A stretch of 64,000 nucleotides of DNA from assembly GCA_035362835.1 (NCBI GenBank), contig DAOSDY010000002.1:248001-312000 (forward strand), in the 5' to 3' direction. The position numbers and the translations under genes are program-made. Position 1 is the first letter of the stretch, and every line of letters starts with the position of its first letter. Below, piece after piece: positions 1 to 9,385 of this stretch. The notes beneath the pieces were generated by a model. That model was not told the DNA's origin. It saw only the letters and a program-made list of their open reading frames with translations, and searched no databases. This DNA comes from Melioribacteraceae bacterium. GTDB lineage: Bacteria; Bacteroidota; Ignavibacteria; Ignavibacteriales; Melioribacteraceae.

Positions 1-354
1 TACGGACATAAAGGCGACCTGCTTTCATCCACTTCCGGCGGTGATATACTCATTGAAGCCGGCAACGGAAAAATCTCAGCAAAAACTTCCGGCGGGGATA
101 TCGAAATAAAATATGACGGTAACAATCAAGGAATTTATGCTTCAACATCAGGCGGTGATATTAAACTCGCTCTGCCGGCAAACCTTAAAGCATCGGTCGA
201 TTTGGCTACTTCAGGGGGGGATATCGACTGCTATTTCAATAATTACAAAACTACAAAAGTCAGCCGTGGAAAACTGAAAGGGGAGTTTAACGACGGCGGC
301 GAATCGATTGTCTGTAAAACCACGGGCGGCGATATAGTTGTCCGCGACAAATAA
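1..354 (+). CDS. DUF4097-like beta-repeat protein, 3' fragment
   Basis: Open from the first base to a TAA stop, so the 5' part lies outside the window; 117 residues are visible. The fragment repeats the motif (S/T)(S/T)GGDI at regular spacing, five times, each followed by a short beta-strand-like stretch. This is the pattern of DUF4097/putative auto-transporter adhesin head domains, which form a right-handed beta-solenoid and usually sit outside the cytoplasmic membrane. No signal peptide or anchor can be judged because the N-terminus is missing. A strong hairpin with a T tract follows 26 nt downstream. Family assignment rests on the repeat pattern; the function is unknown. Confidence 0.7.
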   Translation, partial: YGHKGDLLSSTSGGDILIEAGNGKISAKTSGGDIEIKYDGNNQGIYASTSGGDIKLALPANLKASVDLATSGGDIDCYFNNYKTTKVSRGKLKGEFNDGGESIVCKTTGGDIVVRDK

Positions 355-379
355 AAACCATCAGCAAGAGAATTATTAT

Positions 380-409
380 AAGGGAAGGATTACACATCCT
401 TCCCTTTTA
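380..409 (+). terminator. Rho-independent terminator after the DUF4097-like gene
   Basis: An 11-bp perfect stem (AAGGGAAGGAT / ATCCTTCCCTT) with a 5-nt loop is followed by T-rich sequence. It lies just past the stop of the upstream partial gene and before the next gene at 510. Confidence 0.75.
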
Positions 410-509
410 TTTCCTATCAAACCTTCAAATCTTTATCAATTGTAAAAGAATCCTTTTTTAGCTACTTTTTGAACCGTAAAATCGATAATCAAATCAACGG
501 GAACTTGAA

Positions 510-749
510 ATGAAAATGGATTGGAATAAGCATCTGGACAAAATGCTTAACATCACAATGAATGAAAATTACGGCGTTGTATACGGAAAAGGCGGCGATG
601 AACACCCAGCTTTCTACGAGATCGTATTCAAAACCGGGAAACTGATCTCGGCATTTGAAGACGGACTTCTTCTCGAAGCTGTCCGCGATAAAAATAATTA
701 CAATATTTTCGTCCCTTACACATCAATCAAATGCGTAGAAATTTATTAA
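510..749 (+). CDS. Small hypothetical protein (79 aa)
   Basis: I do not recognise this gene. It has an ATG start with a purine-rich GGGAAC stretch upstream, and its 3' end overlaps the start of the next gene by 19 nt, which suggests co-translation with the T9SS plug-like protein. There is no signal peptide or membrane segment. The C-terminal half alternates hydrophobic and charged residues and ends in a strand like FVPYTSIKCVEIY. That layout recalls small Sm-like beta-barrels, but this is a visual resemblance only. It may be a cytoplasmic nucleic-acid-binding or adaptor protein. Confidence 0.6.
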   Translation: MKMDWNKHLDKMLNITMNENYGVVYGKGGDEHPAFYEIVFKTGKLISAFEDGLLLEAVRDKNNYNIFVPYTSIKCVEIY

Positions 750-1978
750 GCCTCATCTTTTTTGTAATTCTGTCAGGCCGGATAACTGTCGCAGCCGATT
801 TCCAGATAAAAAGCCTCCGAGTTTATTCGTCAGCCGATCAGACCGAATTCCCGCTGATTGACATGAAAGATTCTACGCGGCAGACCATTACAATCGAGTT
901 TGATCTCCAGTCAACCTACATCCCGAATTTAAATATTGTATTCAGATTCTGTAATTCCGGGTGGGTCCCTTATGATAATGTTTTTCTAATGAATCCCGGG
1001 TACAATACGGAATACAATCTCTGGTTTGAACGCCTCCCTTTAAGAATTAAAGGGGCACGGTATCACTATTCCGGAAATTTCCCTAATCGAAATGTCACTT
1101 TCCCTTTCTCCGGAAAGTGGATCTTTCAGATAGTCGATTCTCAGAATCCGGACAAGGTCTTTGCGACAGGCAGGTTTTATGTAGTCAATCCTGAAGTCCG
1201 TATCTATTCACAAATTAATAATGAAAGGGCTCAGTCATTTAATTCCGAAACTGCTGATTTGAACAGGACTTATATCATACGCAACACATTTGATCTTCCC
1301 GATTCACATTTCGCGGCTTATGTCAAATCTGTCGAAATAATTGAGAACAGGAAAATTGCTGATCCGGTGGTAATAAACCGGAATCAGTATTCACCGACAC
1401 GTTTTTACGAATGGAACGGTGCGAACCGTTTTACTTTTATCGCGAGGGATCTTCTCCCGGGCAATGAGTACAGGCAGACTGATCTTCGTGATTATAACCG
1501 TTTCAATACTCAGAATGTAAATGCACAGTACGACGGAATTGAAACCTCCAATTTTTTTAAGAAAGGAAGAAGAGACCTCAACGGCGCTTCCTTCCTAACA
1601 GACTTCCGGAACGATTATGCCGAATACCTGAATGTAAATTTCCGCATCAGGCCTCCGGATAATATAACCGACCCTGTCTTTCTTGTCGGAAGTTTTAATA
1701 ACTGGAAAGTTCTCCCGGAATATGAAATGTTCGATGACAACGGTCTTCTGAACCTGAGCATTGAACTGAAAAGGGGGATCTACGATTACCAGTTCGTAAC
1801 GGCGGAGATTTATGAGAATAGAATAAACAATGTTGACTGGAATATTCTTGAGGGAAATTACTGGGATACATTAAACGAGTATCATGTTTTTGTCTTTTAC
1901 GAAACTCCTGAAAAAGGAGGTTATGATAAAATAATCGGTTATAAAAAGATTAAATCCGGAGAGTTATGGAGAAACTGA
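731..1978 (+). CDS. DUF5103 / type IX secretion 'plug'-like protein
   Basis: This 415-residue protein begins with a signal peptide (MRRNLLSLIFFVILSGRITVAA). The mature N-terminus (FQIKSLRVYSSADQTEFPLI) and the following beta-rich region match the DUF5103 family. Members of that family include the periplasmic Plug subunit that closes the SprA translocon of the type IX secretion system. Near residues 310-360 there is an early-set/CBM48-like segment (VFLVGSFNNWK ... GIYDYQFV). It overlaps the small gene upstream and the oxidoreductase downstream (13 nt), so the three are probably one transcript. SprA and PorX homologs lie about 20 kb away, which supports a secretion role. The exact function in Ignavibacteria is inferred. 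Confidence 0.75.
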   Translation: MRRNLLSLIFFVILSGRITVAADFQIKSLRVYSSADQTEFPLIDMKDSTRQTITIEFDLQSTYIPNLNIVFRFCNSGWVPYDNVFLMNPGYNTEYNLWFERLPLRIKGARYHYSGNFPNRNVTFPFSGKWIFQIVDSQNPDKVFATGRFYVVNPEVRIYSQINNERAQSFNSETADLNRTYIIRNTFDLPDSHFAAYVKSVEIIENRKIADPVVINRNQYSPTRFYEWNGANRFTFIARDLLPGNEYRQTDLRDYNRFNTQNVNAQYDGIETSNFFKKGRRDLNGASFLTDFRNDYAEYLNVNFRIRPPDNITDPVFLVGSFNNWKVLPEYEMFDDNGLLNLSIELKRGIYDYQFVTAEIYENRINNVDWNILEGNYWDTLNEYHVFVFYETPEKGGYDKIIGYKKIKSGELWRN

Positions 1979-2967
1979 AAGTAGGAGTAATTGGTACAGG
2001 GCATTTAGGAAAACTTCACACAAAATTATTCAGGGAGGTTGAAGGATCGGAATTCATCGGCATCTATGATAAAGATCCGGAAAAATCCGGTGCGGTTGCG
2101 GGCGAATTCCAGGTTAAAGCGTTTGAATCTCTGGACGACCTTATTTCGAAAGTTGATGCGGTCTCGATAGTCGCCACTACAAGCGCTCATTATGAACTTG
2201 CCAAGTACGCATTTGAAAAGGGCAAACATGTATTTGTCGAAAAGCCGATAACTGCCACAATTGCCGAAGGTGAGGAACTTGTTAAAATTGCGGATCAGAA
2301 GAACCTCTTTTTCCAGGTCGGCCACATTGAAAGATTCAATCCCGCGCTTATATCGCTTGAAAAATATGCGCTTAATCCGTTGTTTATCCAGACCGACAGG
2401 CTCTCGCAATTCAATCCGAGAGGAACTGATGTCGCGGTTGTACTCGATCTGATGATTCACGACATCGATATAATCCTGAGCCTCGTGAAAAGCGAAGTAG
2501 CCAACGTTAGCGCGAGCGGTGTCGCAGTTGTATCGGACACTATCGATATTGCCAACGCCCGTCTCGAATTTGAAAACGGAGCAGTAGCCAATGTTACAGC
2601 GAGCAGAATTTCGCAGAAGAAAATGCGGAAGATGAGAATGTTCCAGCGGGATACTTATATTACGCTCGATTTTATAACAGGCGTTTCGGAAGTCTATAGG
2701 CTCGTCTCGCCCGGCGATATTCCGGAGAATCCCTTTATTTCATTCGGCGAGATCGGAATAGGCGAAAAGAAGAAAGCAGTCGTTTACGAACAGCCGGAAC
2801 AGAAGGAGATAAATGCTTTGAAGCACGAGCTCCAGCTATTTGTAAATTCGGTCCGGAATAAAACTAAACCGGCAGTAACAGGGGCTGACGGATTGAAAGC
2901 CCTTAAAGTAGCCGAAATGATTATTAAAAAAATTGAGGAGTCGATTGCACGTGCGCAGGTTAATTAG
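1966..2967 (+). CDS. Gfo/Idh/MocA family oxidoreductase
   Basis: This 333-residue NAD(P)-dependent dehydrogenase has an N-terminal Rossmann fold (VGVIGTGHLGKLHTK). The catalytic-lysine motif VEKPI lies near residues 91-95, and a histidine-containing segment (LMIHDIDI) near residue 165. This is the usual order in the Gfo/Idh/MocA family, which oxidises or reduces sugar or related hydroxyl groups in the cytoplasm. Its start overlaps the end of the T9SS plug-like gene by 13 nt, and a lipoprotein gene begins inside its 3' end. The substrate cannot be read from the sequence. In this phylum such genes often lie near envelope genes, so a sugar-nucleotide or cell-surface role is possible but unproven. 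Confidence 0.85.
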   Translation: MEKLKVGVIGTGHLGKLHTKLFREVEGSEFIGIYDKDPEKSGAVAGEFQVKAFESLDDLISKVDAVSIVATTSAHYELAKYAFEKGKHVFVEKPITATIAEGEELVKIADQKNLFFQVGHIERFNPALISLEKYALNPLFIQTDRLSQFNPRGTDVAVVLDLMIHDIDIILSLVKSEVANVSASGVAVVSDTIDIANARLEFENGAVANVTASRISQKKMRKMRMFQRDTYITLDFITGVSEVYRLVSPGDIPENPFISFGEIGIGEKKKAVVYEQPEQKEINALKHELQLFVNSVRNKTKPAVTGADGLKALKVAEMIIKKIEESIARAQVN

Positions 2968-3550
2968 TCTTCTAATAATTTTTTCTTTCCTCAGCGGATG
3001 CAGCATTCTTAAAACAATGGAGAATATCTCGCGGCTGAAGTATAAAATACATTCGGCACTTGATTATAAAATTCTCGGCATCGATGTAAAAGGAAAAAAA
3101 TCGATTAAGGATTTTAATTCGATAGAGATGCTCAAACTCACTTCCGGACTTCTTAAAGGGACTCTTCCGCTTACATTCACGCTTAACATTGAGGCGAAAA
3201 ATCCGAATGACGGATCTGGCGGATACCCGCGAACCGATCTTACTCTTGAATCCTTCCCGTATAAATTATTTGTGAATGAGAAGGAGATTATCACGGGAAA
3301 TATTAGTCAGCCGCTAAACGTTCCGGGTATCGGCGAATCGACATTAATAAAACTGAATATAGAATTCGACCTGGCAAAAAGTGTTAAAGAAAAAAGTCTG
3401 GATGATGTTTTATCGCTCCTCCTTAATCTGGGCGGACTCGGCGGCTCCACATCCAATTTAAAATTGCTTGTTAAACCGGTCGTTGGTACTCCTATCGGCA
3501 GTATCAATTACCCGAACGAAATTACAATTGTAGATAAAACTTTTAACTGA
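2951..3550 (+). CDS. LEA-type-2-like lipoprotein
   Basis: A 199-residue protein with a lipoprotein signal ending in the lipobox LSGC. I chose the GTG at 2951 because GAGGAG (2935-2940) sits 10 nt upstream and the protein then starts with a compact RRLISLLIIFSFLSGC signal. TTG at 2945 is the alternative. The body (about residues 45-190) contains the stretch LTFTLNIEAKNPN, typical of LEA14/LEA-type-2 beta-sandwich domains (water-stress and hypersensitive-response family). It overlaps the upstream oxidoreductase gene by 17 nt. It is probably anchored to the outer or inner membrane; its function is unknown. Confidence 0.7.
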   Translation: MRRLISLLIIFSFLSGCSILKTMENISRLKYKIHSALDYKILGIDVKGKKSIKDFNSIEMLKLTSGLLKGTLPLTFTLNIEAKNPNDGSGGYPRTDLTLESFPYKLFVNEKEIITGNISQPLNVPGIGESTLIKLNIEFDLAKSVKEKSLDDVLSLLLNLGGLGGSTSNLKLLVKPVVGTPIGSINYPNEITIVDKTFN

Positions 3551-3557
3551 GGAATTC

Positions 3558-4514
3558 ATGCCTAAGAAATACGCAATCGGAGTCGACCTGGGCGGGACAT
3601 CAATAAAAGCCGGACTCGTTGATGAAAAAGGGAAGATAATAGAAAAGATATCGATCGACAGCATGGCCCACAACGGACCCGAAGCTGTGGTCGAACAAAT
3701 TATAAAAGGCGTTAAGCAGATTTTAAAGAAACGGAACCATAAAATTCTCGGAATCGGAATCGGATCGCCCGGAACAATCCGCACTAAGAAGGGAACGGTT
3801 GAGAATCCGCCCAACTTTCCGGGCTGGGAAAAAGTGCACCTCGGTAATATCATTAAAAAGGAATTCAAGGTTGAAGTCTTTGTCGAGAACGATGCAAACG
3901 CCGCGGCCATCGGTGAACTGATTTACGGGGCGGGGAAAAGATTTAATAACTTTATTATGATTACTCTCGGTACCGGAGTAGGCGGCGGAATTATAATCGA
4001 TAAAAAAATCTACCGCGGCGAAGTAGGCGGCGCCGGAGAGCTCGGGCACGTAACAATCGATTATAACGGCGTACCGTGCAAATGCGGTTCATTCGGATGC
4101 GTGGAAGCTTATATCGGCAACAGCTACCTGATAGAACGGGTTAAAACCGAACTTCAGCAGAATAAACAGTCGCAGATTCATAAACTTGCCGGCAACAATC
4201 TCGATTATCTAACGCCTAAAATTATACACGACGCTGCGGAAGCGGGCGATAAATTTGCGCAGTCGGTAATTGTAGATACCGGTAAAAGACTCGGGTACGG
4301 CCTGAGCAACGCGGTAAACATTCTCGACATAACCACAATCATTATCGGCGGCGGTGTTGCGGGCTTCGGCGAGCTGCTCTTCTCGTCCGTATCAGAAACT
4401 CTTAAAAGCAGGGTGATGAAACCGTTCCAGAGCAGAATTGTTGTTCTACCCGCGCGGCTTAAAAATGAGGCGGGCATTAAAGGCGCGTCGGCTCTTGTAT
4501 TCTATAAATCCTGA
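3558..4514 (+). CDS. ROK-family sugar kinase (glucokinase-like)
   Basis: 318 residues. The ATP-binding phosphate-1 motif is at the N-terminus (GVDLGGTSIKAGL). The sugar-binding ENDANAAA comes near residues 111-118, followed by the GTGVGGGI phosphate-2 motif. The ROK zinc motif CKCGSFGCVEAY is near residues 174-185. The length is normal for the family. Members phosphorylate glucose or other hexoses with ATP in the cytoplasm. A GAGG ribosome-binding site sits 5 nt before the ATG, 7 nt after the upstream lipoprotein gene. Glucose is the likeliest substrate, but N-acetylated sugars cannot be excluded. Confidence 0.85.
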   Translation: MPKKYAIGVDLGGTSIKAGLVDEKGKIIEKISIDSMAHNGPEAVVEQIIKGVKQILKKRNHKILGIGIGSPGTIRTKKGTVENPPNFPGWEKVHLGNIIKKEFKVEVFVENDANAAAIGELIYGAGKRFNNFIMITLGTGVGGGIIIDKKIYRGEVGGAGELGHVTIDYNGVPCKCGSFGCVEAYIGNSYLIERVKTELQQNKQSQIHKLAGNNLDYLTPKIIHDAAEAGDKFAQSVIVDTGKRLGYGLSNAVNILDITTIIIGGGVAGFGELLFSSVSETLKSRVMKPFQSRIVVLPARLKNEAGIKGASALVFYKS

Positions 4515-4538
4515 ATAATTCAGCATAAACCGTGATCG

Positions 4539-7121
4539 ATGAGATTATTTATAACGATATTATTTCTCCCGGTTCTCCTTTTTGCACAGCAGAAGGATTC
4601 AACCGTCTCAAAGGTCTTAAGCGACTCACTCGGAATTACATCCGCTGATTCACTCTCTTCGGATTCAACCCGCACTAAAAAAAACAGCGACGTGGATGCA
4701 GTCGTTTCAGCATCCTCTCTGGATTCGCTGATCTATAATGTCAGGAATAAAAAAATGTTCCTCTACGGTTCCGGCGACCTTAAATACAAACAGACCGATC
4801 TTAAGAGCGGGAAAATATTCGTCGACTATGATAGAAACGAAATAGAAGCTTTCGGTATAACCGATACTTCAGATACCGCCAAAGTAAAATTGAAACAGAC
4901 TCCCGTCCTTACTGAAGGGAGTGATGTTTACGAAGGTTCGAGAATCAAATATAATTTTAAAACGCAGCAGGGATTTATCTCGTTAGCAAAGAACAAGGAA
5001 CAGACATCCCGCTACGAAGGGGAAAAAGTAAAGAAGATTGATAAAGATACCTACTTCATCGAGAGCGGAATTTTTACAACCTGCGAAGAAGACACTCCCC
5101 ATACCTATTTCTCCGCGAGTGAAATGAAAGTTATTCAGCGGGATAAAATAATTGCCAAGTGGATCTTCATGCATATCGGCGGAGTCCCTTTCCCCATACC
5201 GCTTCCGTTCGCCGTAATTCCGAATGAATCGGGAAGACGGTCCGGAATAATTATCCCTACATTCGGACAGGAATTCAGGCGCGGGCAGTACTTCAGGAAT
5301 TTCGGATACTTCTTTGCTCTAAGCGATTATTTCGACCTCGCTCTTACAGGCGATTACTTTACAAAAGGGGGCTACGGACTCAGGAGCCGGCTCAGATACG
5401 CCAAGCGTTACGATTTTTCCGGATCATTCAATGCCGGTTACTCAAAAATTATTTTCGGCGAAGAGACCGATCCGGGCAGACAGGAACAGACCGACTGGAA
5501 TTTTTCACTCTATCATAACCAGCAGATCGATCCAACATCACGGCTCGATGTTAATCTTCAATTTCAGTCATCCAACTTTTTCAGGAATAACAGCATCAAC
5601 TACAACGACCTTTTATCCCAGGATATTATTTCTAACGCCACATACAGCAAGAGATGGGACGAATCCGGTAACAGTCTCTCTATCAATTACAGCAGGACTC
5701 AGAACCTCTCTACCGGAAACATCTACGAATCGCTTCCGAATATTTATTTCTCGAAAAACATTACATATCCATTCAAGAGAGAGGGAGCCGAAGCAATCGG
5801 AGATCAGAAGTGGTATGAGCTAATCGCCTATACTTATTCCGGACAGTTCAGGAATGAAAGAAGAAAGACGGAAGGGAACCTGAAGATACGCGGCGGGGTT
5901 CAGCACGACCTTTCTTTCAACGCTTCTCCCAAAATCGGTTACTTTAATGTATCGCCGAGGATAGGATACCAGGAGAAATGGTACAACAAAAGAACTAAAA
6001 TTGAGAACAGGGTAATAGAGGATATTGATCCGGTCACTGGAAAAGTGAATAAGCGCGATACGCTCGTTGTGTCCGATCTTAAAGAACTTAATTTTGTCCG
6101 GACTTTCGATATGAGCGTCTCAGCGTCAACCAAACTTTACGGCATTATGCAGCCGAATATGCTTGGGATAGAATCCTTCCGTCATACATTGATGCCTTCC
6201 ATCTCATATTCATACCAGCCGGACTTTGCGGATAACACATGGGGATATTACGATTCGTATACAAAGTCGAACGGTGAAGTTGTTTATTACGATAAATACC
6301 AGAACGAAATTTTCGGCGGCGCAATGGCCGGTCAAAGACAGAGTCTCAGCTTCTCGCTCGGCAACGTATTTGAAATTAAGACGATGAAGGACCCGAACGA
6401 TACAACTAAGAATGCGGAGGCGAATAAGATTCAGCTCCTCAATCTCAACGCGAGCATCGGTTATAATTTTGCCGCCGACAGTATGAAATTATCCGACCTC
6501 TCTCTAAGCTACAGAACGCAGATAGGGCAGATACTCAGTTTCGACGGAAGCTCCACTTTTACATTTTACGATTACGAAGGGAATTTCAGGGTAAACCGTT
6601 TTCTCGCGTCGGCGGGGAAGGGATTATTCAGGCTTACCAATTTTAATTTTTCTATTTCAACAAATCTGATCGGCGAGGCGGACCAAAACAGAAACAGCGC
6701 TCCCAAGCGGCCCGGCGAGGATTACGGAGCGTTCCAGAAAGCCGATTATATTACGCTCTATGACGAGAATGAATCGCCCGACCTCTCAATACCCTGGAAT
6801 CTGAACCTGAGCTATAATTATAACCTTGTAAAGACAACGCCGAACCAGTCGATTGCATTTTCGAATCTAAGCGCGGACCTCGGATTCAGTCTTACGAAGA
6901 ACTGGAAGTTCACAGTAAGAGGCAGTTACGATTTCGAGCAGAAGCAGATTATTACGCCGCAGATTTCTATCTACCGCGACCTTCACTGCTGGGAGATGAA
7001 TTTTACATGGAACCCGATCGGTACATACCGCGGATTCATGTTCGAGATACGGATGAAAGCCCCCGAGCTTCAGGATATTAAAGTGAGCAAATCGAGAGGA
7101 TTGTACTCCGGCAGAAGGTGA
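4539..7121 (+). CDS. lptD: LptD-like outer-membrane LPS assembly protein
   Basis: An 860-residue protein with a signal peptide (MRLFITILFLPVLLFA). An OstA/LptD-type N-terminal domain follows (about residues 65-190: KKMFLYGSGDLKYKQTDLKS ... IFVDYDRNEIEAFG). After it comes a long series of aromatic-rich amphipathic beta strands (about 220-860) typical of a large outer-membrane barrel. Bacteroidota proteins of this build are annotated as putative LPS-assembly protein LptD, which inserts lipopolysaccharide in the outer leaflet. The canonical disulfide cysteines of the Escherichia coli protein are not evident. It follows the ROK kinase by 24 nt. The role is assigned by architecture. Confidence 0.75.
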   Translation: MRLFITILFLPVLLFAQQKDSTVSKVLSDSLGITSADSLSSDSTRTKKNSDVDAVVSASSLDSLIYNVRNKKMFLYGSGDLKYKQTDLKSGKIFVDYDRNEIEAFGITDTSDTAKVKLKQTPVLTEGSDVYEGSRIKYNFKTQQGFISLAKNKEQTSRYEGEKVKKIDKDTYFIESGIFTTCEEDTPHTYFSASEMKVIQRDKIIAKWIFMHIGGVPFPIPLPFAVIPNESGRRSGIIIPTFGQEFRRGQYFRNFGYFFALSDYFDLALTGDYFTKGGYGLRSRLRYAKRYDFSGSFNAGYSKIIFGEETDPGRQEQTDWNFSLYHNQQIDPTSRLDVNLQFQSSNFFRNNSINYNDLLSQDIISNATYSKRWDESGNSLSINYSRTQNLSTGNIYESLPNIYFSKNITYPFKREGAEAIGDQKWYELIAYTYSGQFRNERRKTEGNLKIRGGVQHDLSFNASPKIGYFNVSPRIGYQEKWYNKRTKIENRVIEDIDPVTGKVNKRDTLVVSDLKELNFVRTFDMSVSASTKLYGIMQPNMLGIESFRHTLMPSISYSYQPDFADNTWGYYDSYTKSNGEVVYYDKYQNEIFGGAMAGQRQSLSFSLGNVFEIKTMKDPNDTTKNAEANKIQLLNLNASIGYNFAADSMKLSDLSLSYRTQIGQILSFDGSSTFTFYDYEGNFRVNRFLASAGKGLFRLTNFNFSISTNLIGEADQNRNSAPKRPGEDYGAFQKADYITLYDENESPDLSIPWNLNLSYNYNLVKTTPNQSIAFSNLSADLGFSLTKNWKFTVRGSYDFEQKQIITPQISIYRDLHCWEMNFTWNPIGTYRGFMFEIRMKAPELQDIKVSKSRGLYSGRR

Positions 7122-7144
7122 TGATAAGCATTTAATTCCGATGA

Positions 7145-8437
7145 ATGAAACGATCTCCTTTACGGATTTGTTTTGTAAGAAAAAGAAAGAATGATTTGAG
7201 AAATAAAGTAGTAATTATCGGCGGTGGTTTCGGCGGACTTAGTGCCGCCAAAGCACTGAAGAATGCCGATGTTGAAATAACACTCATCGATAAAACCAAT
7301 CATCATTTATTCCAGCCGTTACTTTATCAGGTTGCTACGGCGGCATTATCGCCGGCTGATATTGCTGCGCCTATCAGGTCGATACTGCGCTATCAGAAAA
7401 ACGCTAAAGTGATTATGGGCGAAGTAAAAGGGATTGATACTGTCAACCGCAAAGTAATCCTGGATGATGATCAGTTCGAATTCGATTATCTGATTGCTGC
7501 CATAGGATCGAGGCATTCTTACTTCGGTAAGGATGAATGGGAGAATTATGCTCCCGGATTAAAAACTATGGACGACGCCCTTCAAATACGCGAAAGTATT
7601 CTTCTCGCCTTCGAAAAGGCGGAGCGCCTTAATGACCCGGACCTGATAGAAAAATATTTGACGTTTGTTATTGTCGGCGGCGGACCTACCGGTGTAGAAC
7701 TTGCCGGCGCCATCTCCGAAATTGCGCGCAATACAATGCTGAAAGATTTTAGAAATATCGATACCTCCAGGACAAATGTTATTCTTGTGGAAGCGGCCGG
7801 ACGGCTTCTGAGCCAGTTTGATCCGGATTTGAGCAGAAAAGCTAAAGAGGATATTGAAAAACTCGGAGTTAAAGTTGTTTTGAACAGTTCCGTTACAATG
7901 ATAAATGAAAACGGCGTCTTCCTGAATGATGAATTGATACAGACTAATAATGTTATCTGGGCGGCGGGGAATAGCGTATCGGGAATTCTGAAAGAGCTTT
8001 ATGCGGAATACGACAGGGCCGGACGGGTTATTGTTGAAGATGACTGCAGCATTAAAAACCATCCGGAAATATTTGTTATTGGTGATGCCGCTTTGTTTAA
8101 AGAGAATGAAAAGATTCTGCCGGCAATTGCGCCGGTCGCAATTCAGCAGGGAAAGTTCGTCGCTAAGATCATCGCTAAAGGAATCGGTAAAGAAGCGCGG
8201 CCGCGCTTCAAGTATTTTGATAAAGGGATTATGGCAACAATCGGAAAAGCTAAAGCTGTTATGCAGATAAGCGGATTTAAAACTTCCGGATTGTTCGCGT
8301 GGCTTTCGTGGGTCTTTATTCACATCCTCTACCTGATCAGCTTCCGGAACCGTTATAAAGTCCTGGTAGAATGGATCTGGCTCTATATTACTAACCGGAA
8401 TGGCATTAGACTGATAACCCGGAAACATGAACTATAA
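7145..8437 (+). CDS. NAD(P)/FAD-dependent oxidoreductase, type II NADH dehydrogenase
   Basis: A 430-residue NDH-2-like flavoprotein. It has the FAD-binding VVIIGGGFGGLSAAKAL near the N-terminus, the family signature NHHLFQPLLYQVATAALSP, and a second Rossmann motif VIVGGGPTGVELAGA for NAD(P)H. FVIGDAA lies before the C-terminal membrane-associating segment (LFAWLSWVFIHILYLISF). It would pass electrons from NADH to quinone at the inner face of the cytoplasmic membrane without pumping protons. The ATG at 7145 gives an unusual basic 17-residue extension. A TTG at 7196, preceded by AAAGAAAG, would give a more family-typical start, so the N-terminus is uncertain. Confidence 0.85.
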   Translation: MKRSPLRICFVRKRKNDLRNKVVIIGGGFGGLSAAKALKNADVEITLIDKTNHHLFQPLLYQVATAALSPADIAAPIRSILRYQKNAKVIMGEVKGIDTVNRKVILDDDQFEFDYLIAAIGSRHSYFGKDEWENYAPGLKTMDDALQIRESILLAFEKAERLNDPDLIEKYLTFVIVGGGPTGVELAGAISEIARNTMLKDFRNIDTSRTNVILVEAAGRLLSQFDPDLSRKAKEDIEKLGVKVVLNSSVTMINENGVFLNDELIQTNNVIWAAGNSVSGILKELYAEYDRAGRVIVEDDCSIKNHPEIFVIGDAALFKENEKILPAIAPVAIQQGKFVAKIIAKGIGKEARPRFKYFDKGIMATIGKAKAVMQISGFKTSGLFAWLSWVFIHILYLISFRNRYKVLVEWIWLYITNRNGIRLITRKHEL

Positions 8438-8507
8438 TTAAATTGATTGACCGGACGGTCTAAAACTCTATGCGGGTGCAGACATTAATAAATTTTAAAA
8501 CTAGAAA

Positions 8508-8774
8508 TTAGTCTTCCCGCTTCCTTCGTATGTTAAGCGGTTTCTCCAACGAATCGATCGCTTCTATTATCTCATCAACTTTCTTTTGAAGCATTGCCTG
8601 GGAATCGTGAATCCCTTTATTGTAGAAGTAGGGACCTATCACGTCCGCAATAAAGTTGAGCAGGAACTCGGCTTCGAACCGGCCGAGCTCCTGGTCTAAT
8701 TTGTCCGCAAAGTACTCCTGTATCTTCGAAACTAATTCCTCTTTTTCCTGCTTCGTAAAACTGATGATTGACAT
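8508..8774 (-). CDS. DUF2164 family protein
   Basis: An 88-residue cytoplasmic protein matching DUF2164: the family pattern ISFTKQEKEELVSKIQEYF followed by LDQELGRFEAEFLLNFIADVIGPYFYNKGI. It is predicted helical and has no membrane segment. It lies 24 nt downstream of the tyrosine-phosphatase-like gene on the same strand. The family has no established function. Confidence 0.75.
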   Translation of the reverse strand: MSIISFTKQEKEELVSKIQEYFADKLDQELGRFEAEFLLNFIADVIGPYFYNKGIHDSQAMLQKKVDEIIEAIDSLEKPLNIRRKRED

Positions 8775-8798
8775 AAATTGATCCTGCCCGGTAAACTT

Positions 8799-9353
8799 TT
8801 ATTTGATATCCATTAAGAGCTTCTGATTCAATAATCCTTCTATCGGCAGGTCGCCGAAATTTATTCCCCTTGCATACTCAATGGCTTTTGCAGCAGGGAA
8901 ATCTTTGTACTTAATTAAATAAGCAGCAAAGATATGGCTCGCGCGCCAGGCAACCGTGCAGTGAATTAATGCTTTCCCTTTTACACTTTCTAAAGCTTTG
9001 GCGAAATTCTCCAGCGCTTCCGGTGTGTATGGTGTCTCCGTCCCGCCTATAGGAATGTGGATATATTTCATGCAGAGAGTTTCAACAAGTTCTTTTTCAT
9101 TGAAAGGGACATAATTTTTGTTATCCATCTCTCTCTGTGTTCTCAAATTGATTACTGTGGTAACGCCGTTCTCCTTGAGCCGGACAAATGCCGCGCTGTC
9201 GGGCTGACCGCTTATAAATAGATTGCCTGTTTCTACTACTGTCCCCTGGAATCCGCTTAAGTCGAGTTTTTGGGGAAATGTAAACTCACCCTGGGCTGAA
9301 TTAAGTACCGGGATAAAAAGAATTAACAGATATGAAATTAATCTATATAACAT
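8799..9353 (-). CDS. Secreted protein tyrosine phosphatase-like protein
   Basis: 184 residues with a signal peptide (MLYRLISYLLILFIPVLNSA), so it is probably periplasmic. The C-terminal half carries the Cys-based phosphatase loop HCTVAWRAS, with nucleophile Cys132 and Arg137 in the C-x4-R spacing seen in some DSP-PTPase/DUF442-like proteins. The N-terminal part has GNLFISGQPD and VTTVINLRTQREMD, also typical of that family. The natural substrate is unknown. It sits directly beside the end of the integron cassette array and is transcribed away from it. Confidence 0.75.
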   Translation of the reverse strand: MLYRLISYLLILFIPVLNSAQGEFTFPQKLDLSGFQGTVVETGNLFISGQPDSAAFVRLKENGVTTVINLRTQREMDNKNYVPFNEKELVETLCMKYIHIPIGGTETPYTPEALENFAKALESVKGKALIHCTVAWRASHIFAAYLIKYKDFPAAKAIEYARGINFGDLPIEGLLNQKLLMDIK

Positions 9354-9385
9354 TGCTGTATCCTTTCTTATTAACTGCTAACTGA

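Noticed and set aside
1..354. The repeated GGDI-containing DNA as a tandem repeat or CRISPR-like array
   Set aside because: The periodicity is coding: it translates to regular TSGGDI strands, and the DNA copies differ in sequence and spacing.
7559..8428. Long minus-strand open frame (289 codons) opposite the NDH-2 gene
   Set aside because: Its product has no recognisable domain, and the plus strand encodes a clear flavoprotein over the same bases.
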